DNA from: Spirochaetaceae bacterium
GTDB lineage: Bacteria > Spirochaetota > Spirochaetia > Treponematales > Breznakiellaceae
NCBI GenBank assembly: GCA_031280035.1
Contig: JAITHJ010000065.1
Coordinates: 1-52,366 of the forward strand
Length of the DNA: 52,366 bases
Direction of reading: 5' to 3'
The translations under genes were made by a program, and so were the position numbers. The notes under the pieces are model-generated. The model had not been told where the DNA came from. It made no database searches and worked only from the letters and a program-made list of their open reading frames with translations. Shown here one piece after another: positions 20,246 through 28,834 of this stretch. Each line of letters begins with the position of its first letter. Position 1 is the stretch's first letter.

Positions 20246-21132
20246 TGAAGCAGAATTCTAGTTCAGGATTTAAAATAATAATCCGCAATGTTATTACTAA
20301 TCTGAAGGTCAAGAAGCCGGCTACAGAGGCGGGGCGTCATGCCCGCCGTGCGGTGCGAAAACGATTTTCTACTTCGCAAATAGTTTTTGTTCTTGCAATC
20401 ATATTTCTTTTTCTGCCGTTGTTTGTATTAACATTGTATTCGTTTAAGACAACTAAGGATACGCATTTTTCAGGCTTGTCTTTTATCTGGTATGAGCAGT
20501 TATTTTTGAAGTCGCGTCCGTTATGGCGCGCGTTCAATAACAGCATCATTATCGCGCTGAGTTCCGCGCTGTCGGCGACGGTGATTGGAACGATTGGCGC
20601 TGTGGGCGTAAACTGGTACCGGTTTCGCACTCGTCTTTATACGCAGACTGTTTCATTTCTTCCGATGGTACTGCCGGAAATCATTATAGGCGTATCATTG
20701 ACGCTTTTCTTTGCGGCGTTGGATATAAGGCTTGGGCTTCTTACGATTTATATCGCGCATACGACATTTAATCTGCCGTTTGTTTTTTTGATGGTTATGG
20801 CGCGGCTTGATGAGTTCGATTTTTCAATCATAGAAGCGGCCCGTGATTTAGGCGCGAGCGAGCTTCAGACTTTGTTCAGAGTAACGATACCGATAAGTAT
20901 GCCGGGTATTGTGTCGGGGTTTTTGACGGCGATAACCATTTCGCTTGAAGATTTTGTGATTACATTTTTTGTATCAGGGCCGGGTTCAACGACATTGCCG
21001 ATATATATTAGTTCGGCAATCCGGTTTGGCGTGTCGCCGGTGATTAACGCGCTGTCTGTCGTGATGATTTTAGGCACGATTCTTCTGACGTATATGCTGA
21101 GGAATTTCCTAAAGTACATAGCGGCGAAATAA
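20242..21132 (+). CDS. potC: Spermidine/putrescine ABC transporter permease
   Basis: EAARDLGASELQTLFRVTIPISMPGI; LEDFVITFFVSGPGSTTLPIYI. Confidence 0.9.
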   Translation: MMKQNSSSGFKIIIRNVITNLKVKKPATEAGRHARRAVRKRFSTSQIVFVLAIIFLFLPLFVLTLYSFKTTKDTHFSGLSFIWYEQLFLKSRPLWRAFNNSIIIALSSALSATVIGTIGAVGVNWYRFRTRLYTQTVSFLPMVLPEIIIGVSLTLFFAALDIRLGLLTIYIAHTTFNLPFVFLMVMARLDEFDFSIIEAARDLGASELQTLFRVTIPISMPGIVSGFLTAITISLEDFVITFFVSGPGSTTLPIYISSAIRFGVSPVINALSVVMILGTILLTYMLRNFLKYIAAK

Positions 21133-21239
21133 GGCGCGGGATTCGTTATGGCCACAAGCCGTACCGTACAAGGCGCGTTTGATTTGACAAAAGATATCCG
21201 ATAGAGTATGTTGGTTTGTTAGGAATCACGGAACTGGTA

Positions 21240-22436
21240 ATGAATGACAAAAAGAGAATATATCTTGATTACAATGCAACCGCGCCTATAAGCGGCGAAG
21301 TTAAAGCTGAAATGATCAGCGCGATAGATCTCTATGGCAATGCGTCAAGTATGCACACGTCGGGGCGTGAAGCGCGCGTACAAATTGAGAGCGCCCGCCG
21401 CTCCATTGCGAAACTTATTGGCGTCTCCGCTGCGGAGGATGTAATTTTTACATCCGGCGGTTCTGAGTCCAATAACATGGTTTTCCAGTCCGCAAGAGAT
21501 ATTATTTCGAGCCCGGACGGCGGCGGGCGTTTTGGCGGGCGAACGGAGATTATTACAACGGCGATAGAGCATCCGTGCGTACTCAATTCGGCAAAGTATC
21601 TTAAATCGCTGGGATATAAGGTTACGATACTCCCTGTTGATGAAGACGGGAAGATAAAGATAAGCGCGTTTGAAGCGGCGTTAAGCGAGCGCACGCTGCT
21701 TGTTTCCGTTATGTTTGCCAATAACGAAATAGGCGTAGTGCAGGACATGAAAGAGATCGTCCGGCTGGCGAAGAACGCCGGCGCCTTTGTTCATACCGAT
21801 GCGGTGCAGGCTGTCGGGAAAATCCCCGTTAATGCGCAAGAGCTTGGCGTTGATTATCTTACCATGTCCTGCCATAAGATTTACGGGCCTAAGGGCGTTG
21901 GGGCGTTATACCGGCGGCGCGGCGCGCCTCTTGGGCCGCTGATTCACGGGGGACATCAGGAGGACGGGCTTCGCGCCGGAACGTATAACACGCTTGGCAT
22001 ACTGGGTTTTGGAAAAGCGGCGGAGATTGCCGGCGCGCGGCTTTCGGAGTATCAGGAAAAAACGGGCGCGCTGCGCCGCCGGCTGCGGGACGGCCTTGCG
22101 GCGGCAGTCCCGAATATCAGGGTGAACGGCCATCCTGAGGACGTTTTGCCGAATACGCTGAACGTATCGTTTCCCGGCGCGGAGGGAGAAGCGATACTTT
22201 TAAGACTGGACATGAAGGGCATTGAAGTTTCCACCGGCTCGGCCTGCGCGTCAGGCAGCCTTGACCCGTCTCACGTCCTTATGGCAATCGGCGTGCGCCA
22301 GGAGCTCGCGCACGGCTCCGTGCGCTTCAGTTTCGGCTGGGATAATACGCCGGACGATGTAGATTATGTATTAGAAGTTTTGCCGGAGATCATTAAAAAT
22401 CTGCGCGCAATGTCGACGATAAAGTCGGGAGAATAA
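21240..22436 (+). CDS. nifS: Cysteine desulfurase (NifS type)
   Basis: IYLDYNATAP, HTDAVQAVGKIPV, SCHKIYGPKGVGALY, STGSACASGSLDPSHVL. Start moved to MNDKKRIY. Confidence 0.94.
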   Translation: MNDKKRIYLDYNATAPISGEVKAEMISAIDLYGNASSMHTSGREARVQIESARRSIAKLIGVSAAEDVIFTSGGSESNNMVFQSARDIISSPDGGGRFGGRTEIITTAIEHPCVLNSAKYLKSLGYKVTILPVDEDGKIKISAFEAALSERTLLVSVMFANNEIGVVQDMKEIVRLAKNAGAFVHTDAVQAVGKIPVNAQELGVDYLTMSCHKIYGPKGVGALYRRRGAPLGPLIHGGHQEDGLRAGTYNTLGILGFGKAAEIAGARLSEYQEKTGALRRRLRDGLAAAVPNIRVNGHPEDVLPNTLNVSFPGAEGEAILLRLDMKGIEVSTGSACASGSLDPSHVLMAIGVRQELAHGSVRFSFGWDNTPDDVDYVLEVLPEIIKNLRAMSTIKSGE

Positions 22437-22438
22437 TT

Positions 22439-23026
22439 ATGGATTGGTTGTATTCTGATATTGTCAAAAAACATTTTACAGAACCTCAGAACGTTCTGTT
22501 GGAAGATGAGTCAAGCTGGCCCTGTGACGGGCGCGGGCAGACTGGAAATATAACGTGCGGCGATCAAATGCTGATGCTGCTGCGGATAAAGGACGACGTG
22601 ATAACTGACTGCCGCTGGAAGACGTACGGCTGCGCGAGCGCCATTGCATCGACAAGCGCGCTTTCCGAAATAATCAAGGGAATGAATATTCGTGAGGCGT
22701 ACGCCATAAAACCGGAAGATATAGTCAACGAACTTGGCGGGCTGCCTGAGTATAAAATTCACTGCTCGGTTTTGGGCGACAAGGCCCTGCGCGCCGCGCT
22801 GGACGACTATCTTGAAAAGACCGGACGCAAGGGAATGCTGAAGGTCGAGGCCAAAGAGATATGTCATTGCATGGGCATAACCGATAAGGACATAGAAGAG
22901 GCGTTCAAAAACGGCGCGCGCAGTTGGGAAAAGTTGCAGGAAGCGACAAAAATCGGCACAGGCTGCGGCGGCTGCCAGAGCGCGGCAATGGACTACCTTC
23001 ATAGTCTTGAGCACATCTACGGCTGA
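22439..23026 (+). CDS. nifU: NifU-like Fe-S scaffold (IscU domain plus BFD-like [2Fe-2S] domain)
   Basis: CGDQMLMLLRIKDDVITDCRWKTYGCASAIASTSALSE; C-terminal ICHCMGITDKDIEEA...GTGCGGCQ. Confidence 0.92.
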   Translation: MDWLYSDIVKKHFTEPQNVLLEDESSWPCDGRGQTGNITCGDQMLMLLRIKDDVITDCRWKTYGCASAIASTSALSEIIKGMNIREAYAIKPEDIVNELGGLPEYKIHCSVLGDKALRAALDDYLEKTGRKGMLKVEAKEICHCMGITDKDIEEAFKNGARSWEKLQEATKIGTGCGGCQSAAMDYLHSLEHIYG

Positions 23027-23102
23027 GGAACGTCCCGCCCTCCGCGTGGACGCGCGGACGGGGCGCTCAGCATAAAAAACACTCATACCGAAACAAAAAC
23101 CA

Positions 23103-23612
23103 CTCCCCCAAAAGTTCGGTCCCTGAACCGGAAAGTTCGGTCCCTGCCCCGAAGAGTTCGGTCCCTGCCCCGAAGAGTTCGGTCCCTGCCCCGAAAAGTT
23201 CGGTCCCTGCCCCGAAGAGTTCGGTCCCTGCCCCGAAGAGTTCGGTCCCTGAACCGGAAAGTTCGGTCCCTGAACCGGAAAGTTCGGTCCCTGAACCGGA
23301 AAGTTCGGTCCCTGAACCGGAAAGTTCGGTCCCTGCCCCGAAAAGTTCGGGGCCTGAACCGGAAAGTTCGGTCCCTGCCCCGAAAAGTTCGGGGCCTGAA
23401 CCGGAAAGTTCGGGGACTGTACTGGAAAGTTCGGGGACTGTACTGAGAAGTTCGGGAACTGTACTGGAAAGTTCGGGGACTGTACTGGAAAGTTCGGGGA
23501 CTGTACTGAGAAGTTCGGGGACTGTACTGAGAAGTTCGGGGACTGTACTGGAAAGTTCGGGGACTGTACTGAGAAGTTCGGGGACTACGCCGGAAAGTTC
23601 GGGGAGGCGGCG
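23103..23612. repeat. 21-bp tandem array, 24 copies (core GAARAGTTCGG)
   Basis: GTTCGG core recurs from 23114 to 23597, exactly 23 intervals of 21 bp; variant subtypes are clustered. Confidence 0.97.
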
Positions 23613-23710
23613 GGCGGCGCGTTTCGTCCTCAATCTAAACGCGCGCTCCCCGTCCGCATGATTCGCGGCGGCTTATAGACAAAGCGCGCCGTTTGAAGTA
23701 AAGTTTTCGC

Positions 23711-24268
23711 ATGAGTTTTTTGATAAAAAAGACGTGGTTCGAGAAGGGCGCGCCGTTTCTGCTTTCTGTTTTTGTGATTCTGGCCGACCAACTGAGCAAG
23801 ATTTATATTGTGAAGAACTGGCCTGTTACGGAAACGAGCGGCGGGCGGTTTATCAAGGACGTTTTTGAGAACGGCCTGCTGCAGATTGTTCATGTCCGCA
23901 ATACGGTCGTGGCTTTTAGTCTGGGAACCGGCCTGCCGGATGCGGTAAAACCGGTTTTGTTCATTGTCTTTCCGGTTTTGGTGCTGTTGTTCCTGATTGG
24001 TTACTATTTCAAGGGCAGCGACTGGACGACCCCCCAGCGATGGGCGGCTGCGGGCGTTATTGGCGGCGGTATAGGCAATATTATCGACAGGATTTGCGCG
24101 CACGGCGGGGTAAAAGGCGTTGTTGATTTTATCAGCGTGAAATTTTTCGGCGGAATATTCTTTGACAGGTGGCCGACCTTCAATATTGCTGACGCTTCGG
24201 TCGTTGTGTGCGTGCTGTTTTGGTTCGCCGTCTCGCTTGTTTCGCCTAAAGACGCGCGCCGGCGGTAA
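23711..24268 (+). CDS. lspA: Signal peptidase II (paralog 2)
   Basis: ADQLSKIYIVKNW, VRNTVVAFSL, GGGIGNIIDRI, FNIADASVVV. Confidence 0.94.
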   Translation: MSFLIKKTWFEKGAPFLLSVFVILADQLSKIYIVKNWPVTETSGGRFIKDVFENGLLQIVHVRNTVVAFSLGTGLPDAVKPVLFIVFPVLVLLFLIGYYFKGSDWTTPQRWAAAGVIGGGIGNIIDRICAHGGVKGVVDFISVKFFGGIFFDRWPTFNIADASVVVCVLFWFAVSLVSPKDARRR

Positions 24269-24286
24269 AATACGGAAGGAAATTAG

Positions 24287-24628
24287 ATGAGTAAGAATAC
24301 AAATACGATTTTATTTATATGCGCGGCGACGGTTTTTAACGTTATTACTTTTTTTGCGGTGTTTCTTGCGATGTTTTTTCTCTTTATCATGGTTGCGCCG
24401 AAGATTGTTTCCAATCAGGGTCTTGAACCGCTCTTAATGCCGGTGTTTGTGATAGACTTCATCGCCGCTATCCTGCTGTCGTTTTTGATTTACCGGATGG
24501 TTCTTGGTTACTTTCTGAAAAAGATCGATCAGGAAAAGTTTTTTACGCCGATCCTGCAAATTCAGAAAAAACCTCCGAAAGTCCAGAAAAACCCCCCGAA
24601 AGAAAAACCCTCTAAGGAAAAGAAATAA
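24287..24628 (+). CDS. Small two-TM hypothetical protein with Lys/Pro-rich tail
   Basis: SD-like ggaagg, two hydrophobic helices, downstream of lspA. Confidence 0.65.
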   Translation: MSKNTNTILFICAATVFNVITFFAVFLAMFFLFIMVAPKIVSNQGLEPLLMPVFVIDFIAAILLSFLIYRMVLGYFLKKIDQEKFFTPILQIQKKPPKVQKNPPKEKPSKEKK

Positions 24629-24712
24629 CGTCCCCGCAGCCGGCGGCGGCGCATGGGCGGGCGGGATACGGCGTCCGTCCGCCGCGCTGCGGCGTGCAGC
24701 GAGCGGGCGCGA

Positions 24713-25249
24713 TTATTCTGATTTCACGCGGATAGCCGCCGTTCCGGCGCCGGCCTGTAGGAAAAAGCGCAGCTCTTTTGCTTCCAGTGGAATGCTCCAG
24801 CGAAATTCTTCTGTTTCTAAAGAGGTAAAAACGATTTGGCGCGACAGTATTCCCGCGTCATCTGAATCAGGATTTGAAGTTATCACGTCAACAATGCCTG
24901 TCCAGGGGTCTTTGGCGGCGGCTGTCTTCTTTAAGACAACAAAACTTGAACCGTTGTAACGCATAACGTGTATCGAAACGGCGTTTCCAGACAAATCCGA
25001 GCCGGTATCGGGCAGGAATTTGGTAATAAAAAGCATCATCAGACACATCACGATTATCGATATGAACATTGCCGCCTTGGGCTTTGAATCAGTTAGCGAA
25101 GAAAACAGCGAGAATTTGCGCTTGGGCATATCTTCATATAACGCCCGAACCCGCTCGCTTGCCTTGTTGAGCCGTTCCTCACGGTTATAATAAAAATGAA
25201 GATCGCGTTCAGTTATGTTTTTTTCGTCAACAATTCTTGTTTCTTCCAT
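24713..25249 (-). CDS. Hypothetical single-TM protein
   Basis: 178 aa ORF with one central TM (AAMFISIIVMCLMMLFI). Confidence 0.65.
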   Translation of the reverse strand: MEETRIVDEKNITERDLHFYYNREERLNKASERVRALYEDMPKRKFSLFSSLTDSKPKAAMFISIIVMCLMMLFITKFLPDTGSDLSGNAVSIHVMRYNGSSFVVLKKTAAAKDPWTGIVDVITSNPDSDDAGILSRQIVFTSLETEEFRWSIPLEAKELRFFLQAGAGTAAIRVKSE

Positions 25250-25389
25250 AAAGAATTACAATCTAACAGATAATTATCTGTGTGTCAAAGCGTATGTCCT
25301 TCTGTGCGTACGCCGCACAGCCTGTCAGCTTGACAAAAGTCTTTCCTTTTAGGTATACTTCGTGTGTTTACGTTTGTGGAGAAACAATT

Positions 25390-25971
25390 ATGAGAAGTGC
25401 AAAGAAATTTATGTTGTCCGGCGCGATTCTTATTGCGCTTTTTGCGGCCTGTGCCAAGCCTCCAGTTGAAGACATGGATAATGCAGCGGCGGCTGTCAGC
25501 AAGGCGGAGAACGACCCTGACGTTATTGCGTACTCGCAGAGCGATTTGACGAAAGCCCGCGAGTCGCTTGATGATATGCGTACGGAAGCGGATGCAAAGA
25601 GGTATGATGAAGCAAAGCGGCTTGCACAGGAAGTCATCGCTATTGCTGAAAGAGCCATTCAAAACGGAAGGAATGCGGCTGTCAGAACGCGGGACGAAGC
25701 CGCCGCCGCGCTGATTGCGATGGAAGCCGCTCTGTCAGAAACAACTCAGACGATAGAAAATGCCCGCACGGCAAAACAGCGCGGTATAGACTTTGAAGAG
25801 ATTGACCGCGATCTTATGGATGCCCGCGCCGCGGCAGATGACGCCCGTAACGCTAATTCCGACAAACGATACCGCGATGCAATAAATGCAAGTTCCGCTA
25901 CCCGTAATAAGTTAAGCTCCATCACGGCAAAGATAGGACAGGTTAGCATAGCCGCGTCAAGAAAAAAATAA
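25390..25971 (+). CDS. Lipoprotein with helical DUF4398-like domain
   Basis: Start at MRSAKKFML; lipobox LFAAC; Ala/Asp/Arg-rich helices. Confidence 0.75.
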   Translation: MRSAKKFMLSGAILIALFAACAKPPVEDMDNAAAAVSKAENDPDVIAYSQSDLTKARESLDDMRTEADAKRYDEAKRLAQEVIAIAERAIQNGRNAAVRTRDEAAAALIAMEAALSETTQTIENARTAKQRGIDFEEIDRDLMDARAAADDARNANSDKRYRDAINASSATRNKLSSITAKIGQVSIAASRKK

Positions 25972-26004
25972 TCCGGTGCGTTACGGCAAATAGCAGTCTA
26001 TAGT

Positions 26005-26478
26005 ATGAGAAAGTGTTTGTTGTTATGTATATGCGTTGCCGCGTTTTCAAAGTGCGATACGCCGTTGTTTGAAAAACAGCCGGTTAAGGTTATTTATGTA
26101 ACTGATTCCGATCCTTCATATACTACTGTGCAAATAAAAGAATTGGAGAACCGGCATCTGGTTGTGGCGCTGCTTGAAAACACTCCCAGTGTAGCGGGTA
26201 TATCCGCAGAAGAAATTATGGCTGCGCCGTATTCCATAGGCAAAGTTGAGTCTGGAGCGATAAGGCTTCGTTTAACATCAGGGCTTGATTATTGGAATGG
26301 CAAAGGTTCTTATTGGGTAATATTCTTTCTAATAGACGGAAGAGCCGATACAATTGATAAAGTATATATTAGCAAGACAAAGCACAGCATTTCAAAGGCT
26401 ACAACCTATCTTTCTAATAATGATTTTATGCCGCATATTAATGTAAATGTAGATATATCAGGATTCCTTCCGTTTTAA
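26005..26478 (+). CDS. Hypothetical secreted protein or lipoprotein
   Basis: N-terminal hydrophobic leader with Cys (AAFSKC); 157 aa ORF. Confidence 0.6.
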   Translation: MRKCLLLCICVAAFSKCDTPLFEKQPVKVIYVTDSDPSYTTVQIKELENRHLVVALLENTPSVAGISAEEIMAAPYSIGKVESGAIRLRLTSGLDYWNGKGSYWVIFFLIDGRADTIDKVYISKTKHSISKATTYLSNNDFMPHINVNVDISGFLPF

Positions 26479-27986
26479 TAACCAAATTTAAATGCAGCCC
26501 ATAACCCTAAGCCTTTTCCTTTCCAGCTGTCAATAAAGTCCGGGCCTTGCATTGAAATGCCAAAGTCAATTTGGAAATTGTAGTAATCAAGTTCAAGGGC
26601 AATATACTGATTATATATTTCTTCAAAACATTCTGTTCCCAGCTTAACTGAAAAAACATAAGGCAGATTAAGTTCTCCTGATAATCCATAGTTTAACGTC
26701 CACAATGATAAAATAGTATTAACAGAAAAGCCTGCCGATGGACGAATAATCACAAGATATGAGTTAAAAGGTTTTATGCGTGAAAAGAAGTTAAAGCGAA
26801 TTGGGCGAATAATGTAATGATTTACTTTCTTTGAGGTTTCAAGAATCCATGTAAAGTCGAGTTTTATATCATCAGTATCAAGATTTAGAATTTCATTAGG
26901 AGTCCAATGGGGGGAATTGGGGTCTGGAACTTTTAGGTTTATATCAAGTCCTGCAGTGGAACGGTATTTTAAGTTGGCGGGAAATAATGGTATATGCTCG
27001 ATATTCATGCCAACATCTAAGTAAGTAAATGCGGCGTATATCGTGTTTATTGAAAAATCAAGTCCGCCGCAGCTAAATATTAAAGATGGATCGGCAGCTT
27101 CAAAATTAAAAGGCATATACATATTTATTTCTCCGGTTCCTTCTATACCCATAAAACCATTGCCGCTTTGTGTGCTGTCATAACCTTTAAGACTTATGGT
27201 CTCTTTCTTTATGTATACAAATGGGAAATAAACGGAAGGAGAAGCGCAAATCCAGAGCTTGTCATTGGCAATCGTTTTGCCTGCACTGACGCCTAATTCA
27301 AAAAATATATAACCGGCTGCGGACGCTTCTCCGTGTAAATTATTGATATTGATACTGGCTGGGTCATTGATACTGTCTTTTATCATGTGAATTGATTTCA
27401 TTGTAGATTTTGCCATATCTATATAAAATTTAGTATCCAAATTTGTCCAAAATTCCAATTCTATTTTTGATTTTGTTTGTTTCTTAATTTTAAATGGCTG
27501 AAAAAAGAAAATTAAATCGGCAAGCAGATCATTATCCATAGACATAGGATTAAAAGAAAATTCAGTTCCCCAGCGGAAGAAATCGGTAATTTCTTTTATT
27601 AATGTTGATGTAGATATATAGGAGTTTGAAAATCCGATGTCGAATTGAAACATACTTAATTCAAAATTGCGCTGGAATCTTCGGCCTTTCCAAAGATTTG
27701 GTTCTTTTTTTTCTTTTTCTTCGGGGTGCAGTTCTTCTTCAGATGCTGCTTCTTCATTTGTAGTTTGCGGCGCTTCTTCAGGAGGAGCTTTTTCATCTGC
27801 AACTTGCAGTTCTTCTTCAGGCATCGCTTCTTCGTTTAGAGTTTGCAGCGTTTCTTCAGATAGGATTTCTTCATCTTCAATTTGCGTTTCTTTTTCAGGT
27901 ATTGTTTCTTCATTATTTTGTGCATCTTGAGTATAGAGGAAATATCCAGTGCATAAAAATAAAAAAAACAAAAAAAATCCGCGCAT
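26475..27986 (-). CDS. Putative outer-membrane protein with acidic N-terminal repeats
   Basis: Signal peptide; imperfect Glu-rich repeats; beta-rich body ending in aromatic Tyr. Confidence 0.7.
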   Translation of the reverse strand: MRGFFLFFLFLCTGYFLYTQDAQNNEETIPEKETQIEDEEILSEETLQTLNEEAMPEEELQVADEKAPPEEAPQTTNEEAASEEELHPEEKEKKEPNLWKGRRFQRNFELSMFQFDIGFSNSYISTSTLIKEITDFFRWGTEFSFNPMSMDNDLLADLIFFFQPFKIKKQTKSKIELEFWTNLDTKFYIDMAKSTMKSIHMIKDSINDPASININNLHGEASAAGYIFFELGVSAGKTIANDKLWICASPSVYFPFVYIKKETISLKGYDSTQSGNGFMGIEGTGEINMYMPFNFEAADPSLIFSCGGLDFSINTIYAAFTYLDVGMNIEHIPLFPANLKYRSTAGLDINLKVPDPNSPHWTPNEILNLDTDDIKLDFTWILETSKKVNHYIIRPIRFNFFSRIKPFNSYLVIIRPSAGFSVNTILSLWTLNYGLSGELNLPYVFSVKLGTECFEEIYNQYIALELDYYNFQIDFGISMQGPDFIDSWKGKGLGLWAAFKFGY

Positions 27987-28831
27987 TATCGTGTGTTCTC
28001 TAAAAAGCGTAATAATGGATAACGCCAGTCATTTGAAGAAGCGCCTTCGTCCAGGAATTGCTGGTACATATTTTTTATGTGAAGTTTTATATCTTCCCCC
28101 AGAGTAATGCCTTGAGGGTCTTTGAATAAGTCTTTAATAAAATCATTCATTATATCCGGCTCGAATTGAGTATTATTATAGCGTGTCAGGCTGTATAATG
28201 CTGCCGGAATACAGTTTACGCTGTGTTGTTTTACGTAGAGTATCGATTCAGTTATTGCCAGAGAACGCTCCCGCGTCTGAATTATTTCATCAGCATAATC
28301 ATTTTTATCGTCAAGCTTAGCAACAGCTTGGCAAAACTTGACAAACGTACAAACGGCAACCATGACGTGCAGACTGGGAACGCACATAAGATGCGGATCA
28401 AAAATATGTATAGCGATAAATTTTAATTTGCCGTAGTAACGGGGACGCGCAGTTGTAGAAAAATTTTCTCTGTATACAGAAGCCGCAAAACAATAAATCT
28501 GCGCTATAGTATCTATAAAGTCCCGAACAAACGGAACCGCGCTTTTGCCGAATTTTTCAAGCAGGAATCCTTGAGTGCGTATCCAAAATGATGAAAAATC
28601 CATATAAATAGTAACCCAAGATGTATCAAACGGAATATTTTTATCAAGCGGATGATCAACATGAGATAGTATCTGTTTTTTAGGGAAGAGCGCAGCTTTA
28701 TACTGAAGTGCAAAAAAATTATGAAGTATTGAAGCTATACAGCGTATAGAAGATCGCCAAAGGTTTTTATAAGAAAGTATCTTTATAAAGGACAATAATG
28801 TTATACGGCATAAAAGACTTTTTTTGCTCAT
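27986..28831 (-). CDS. Hypothetical protein with degenerate PAP2-like motifs
   Basis: RPRYYGK, CVPSLHVMVAV and YVKQHSVNCIPAAL resemble PAP2/PAP2_3 motifs. Confidence 0.5.
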   Translation of the reverse strand: MSKKSLLCRITLLSFIKILSYKNLWRSSIRCIASILHNFFALQYKAALFPKKQILSHVDHPLDKNIPFDTSWVTIYMDFSSFWIRTQGFLLEKFGKSAVPFVRDFIDTIAQIYCFAASVYRENFSTTARPRYYGKLKFIAIHIFDPHLMCVPSLHVMVAVCTFVKFCQAVAKLDDKNDYADEIIQTRERSLAITESILYVKQHSVNCIPAALYSLTRYNNTQFEPDIMNDFIKDLFKDPQGITLGEDIKLHIKNMYQQFLDEGASSNDWRYPLLRFLENTR

Positions 28832-28834
28832 ATA

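Noticed and set aside
18174-21132. Complete polyamine import system
   Set aside because: PotA, PotB and PotC are present, but no PotD-type binding protein is found in the window; completeness cannot be claimed.
23103-23612. CRISPR array
   Set aside because: Units are directly abutting 21-bp repeats with no unique spacers, and no cas genes are present.
23067-23633. 188-aa minus-strand ORF (PELSSTV/GTELSGSG repeats) as a real gene
   Set aside because: A 21-bp repeat without stops is open in several frames on both strands; no SD, signal or domain supports coding.
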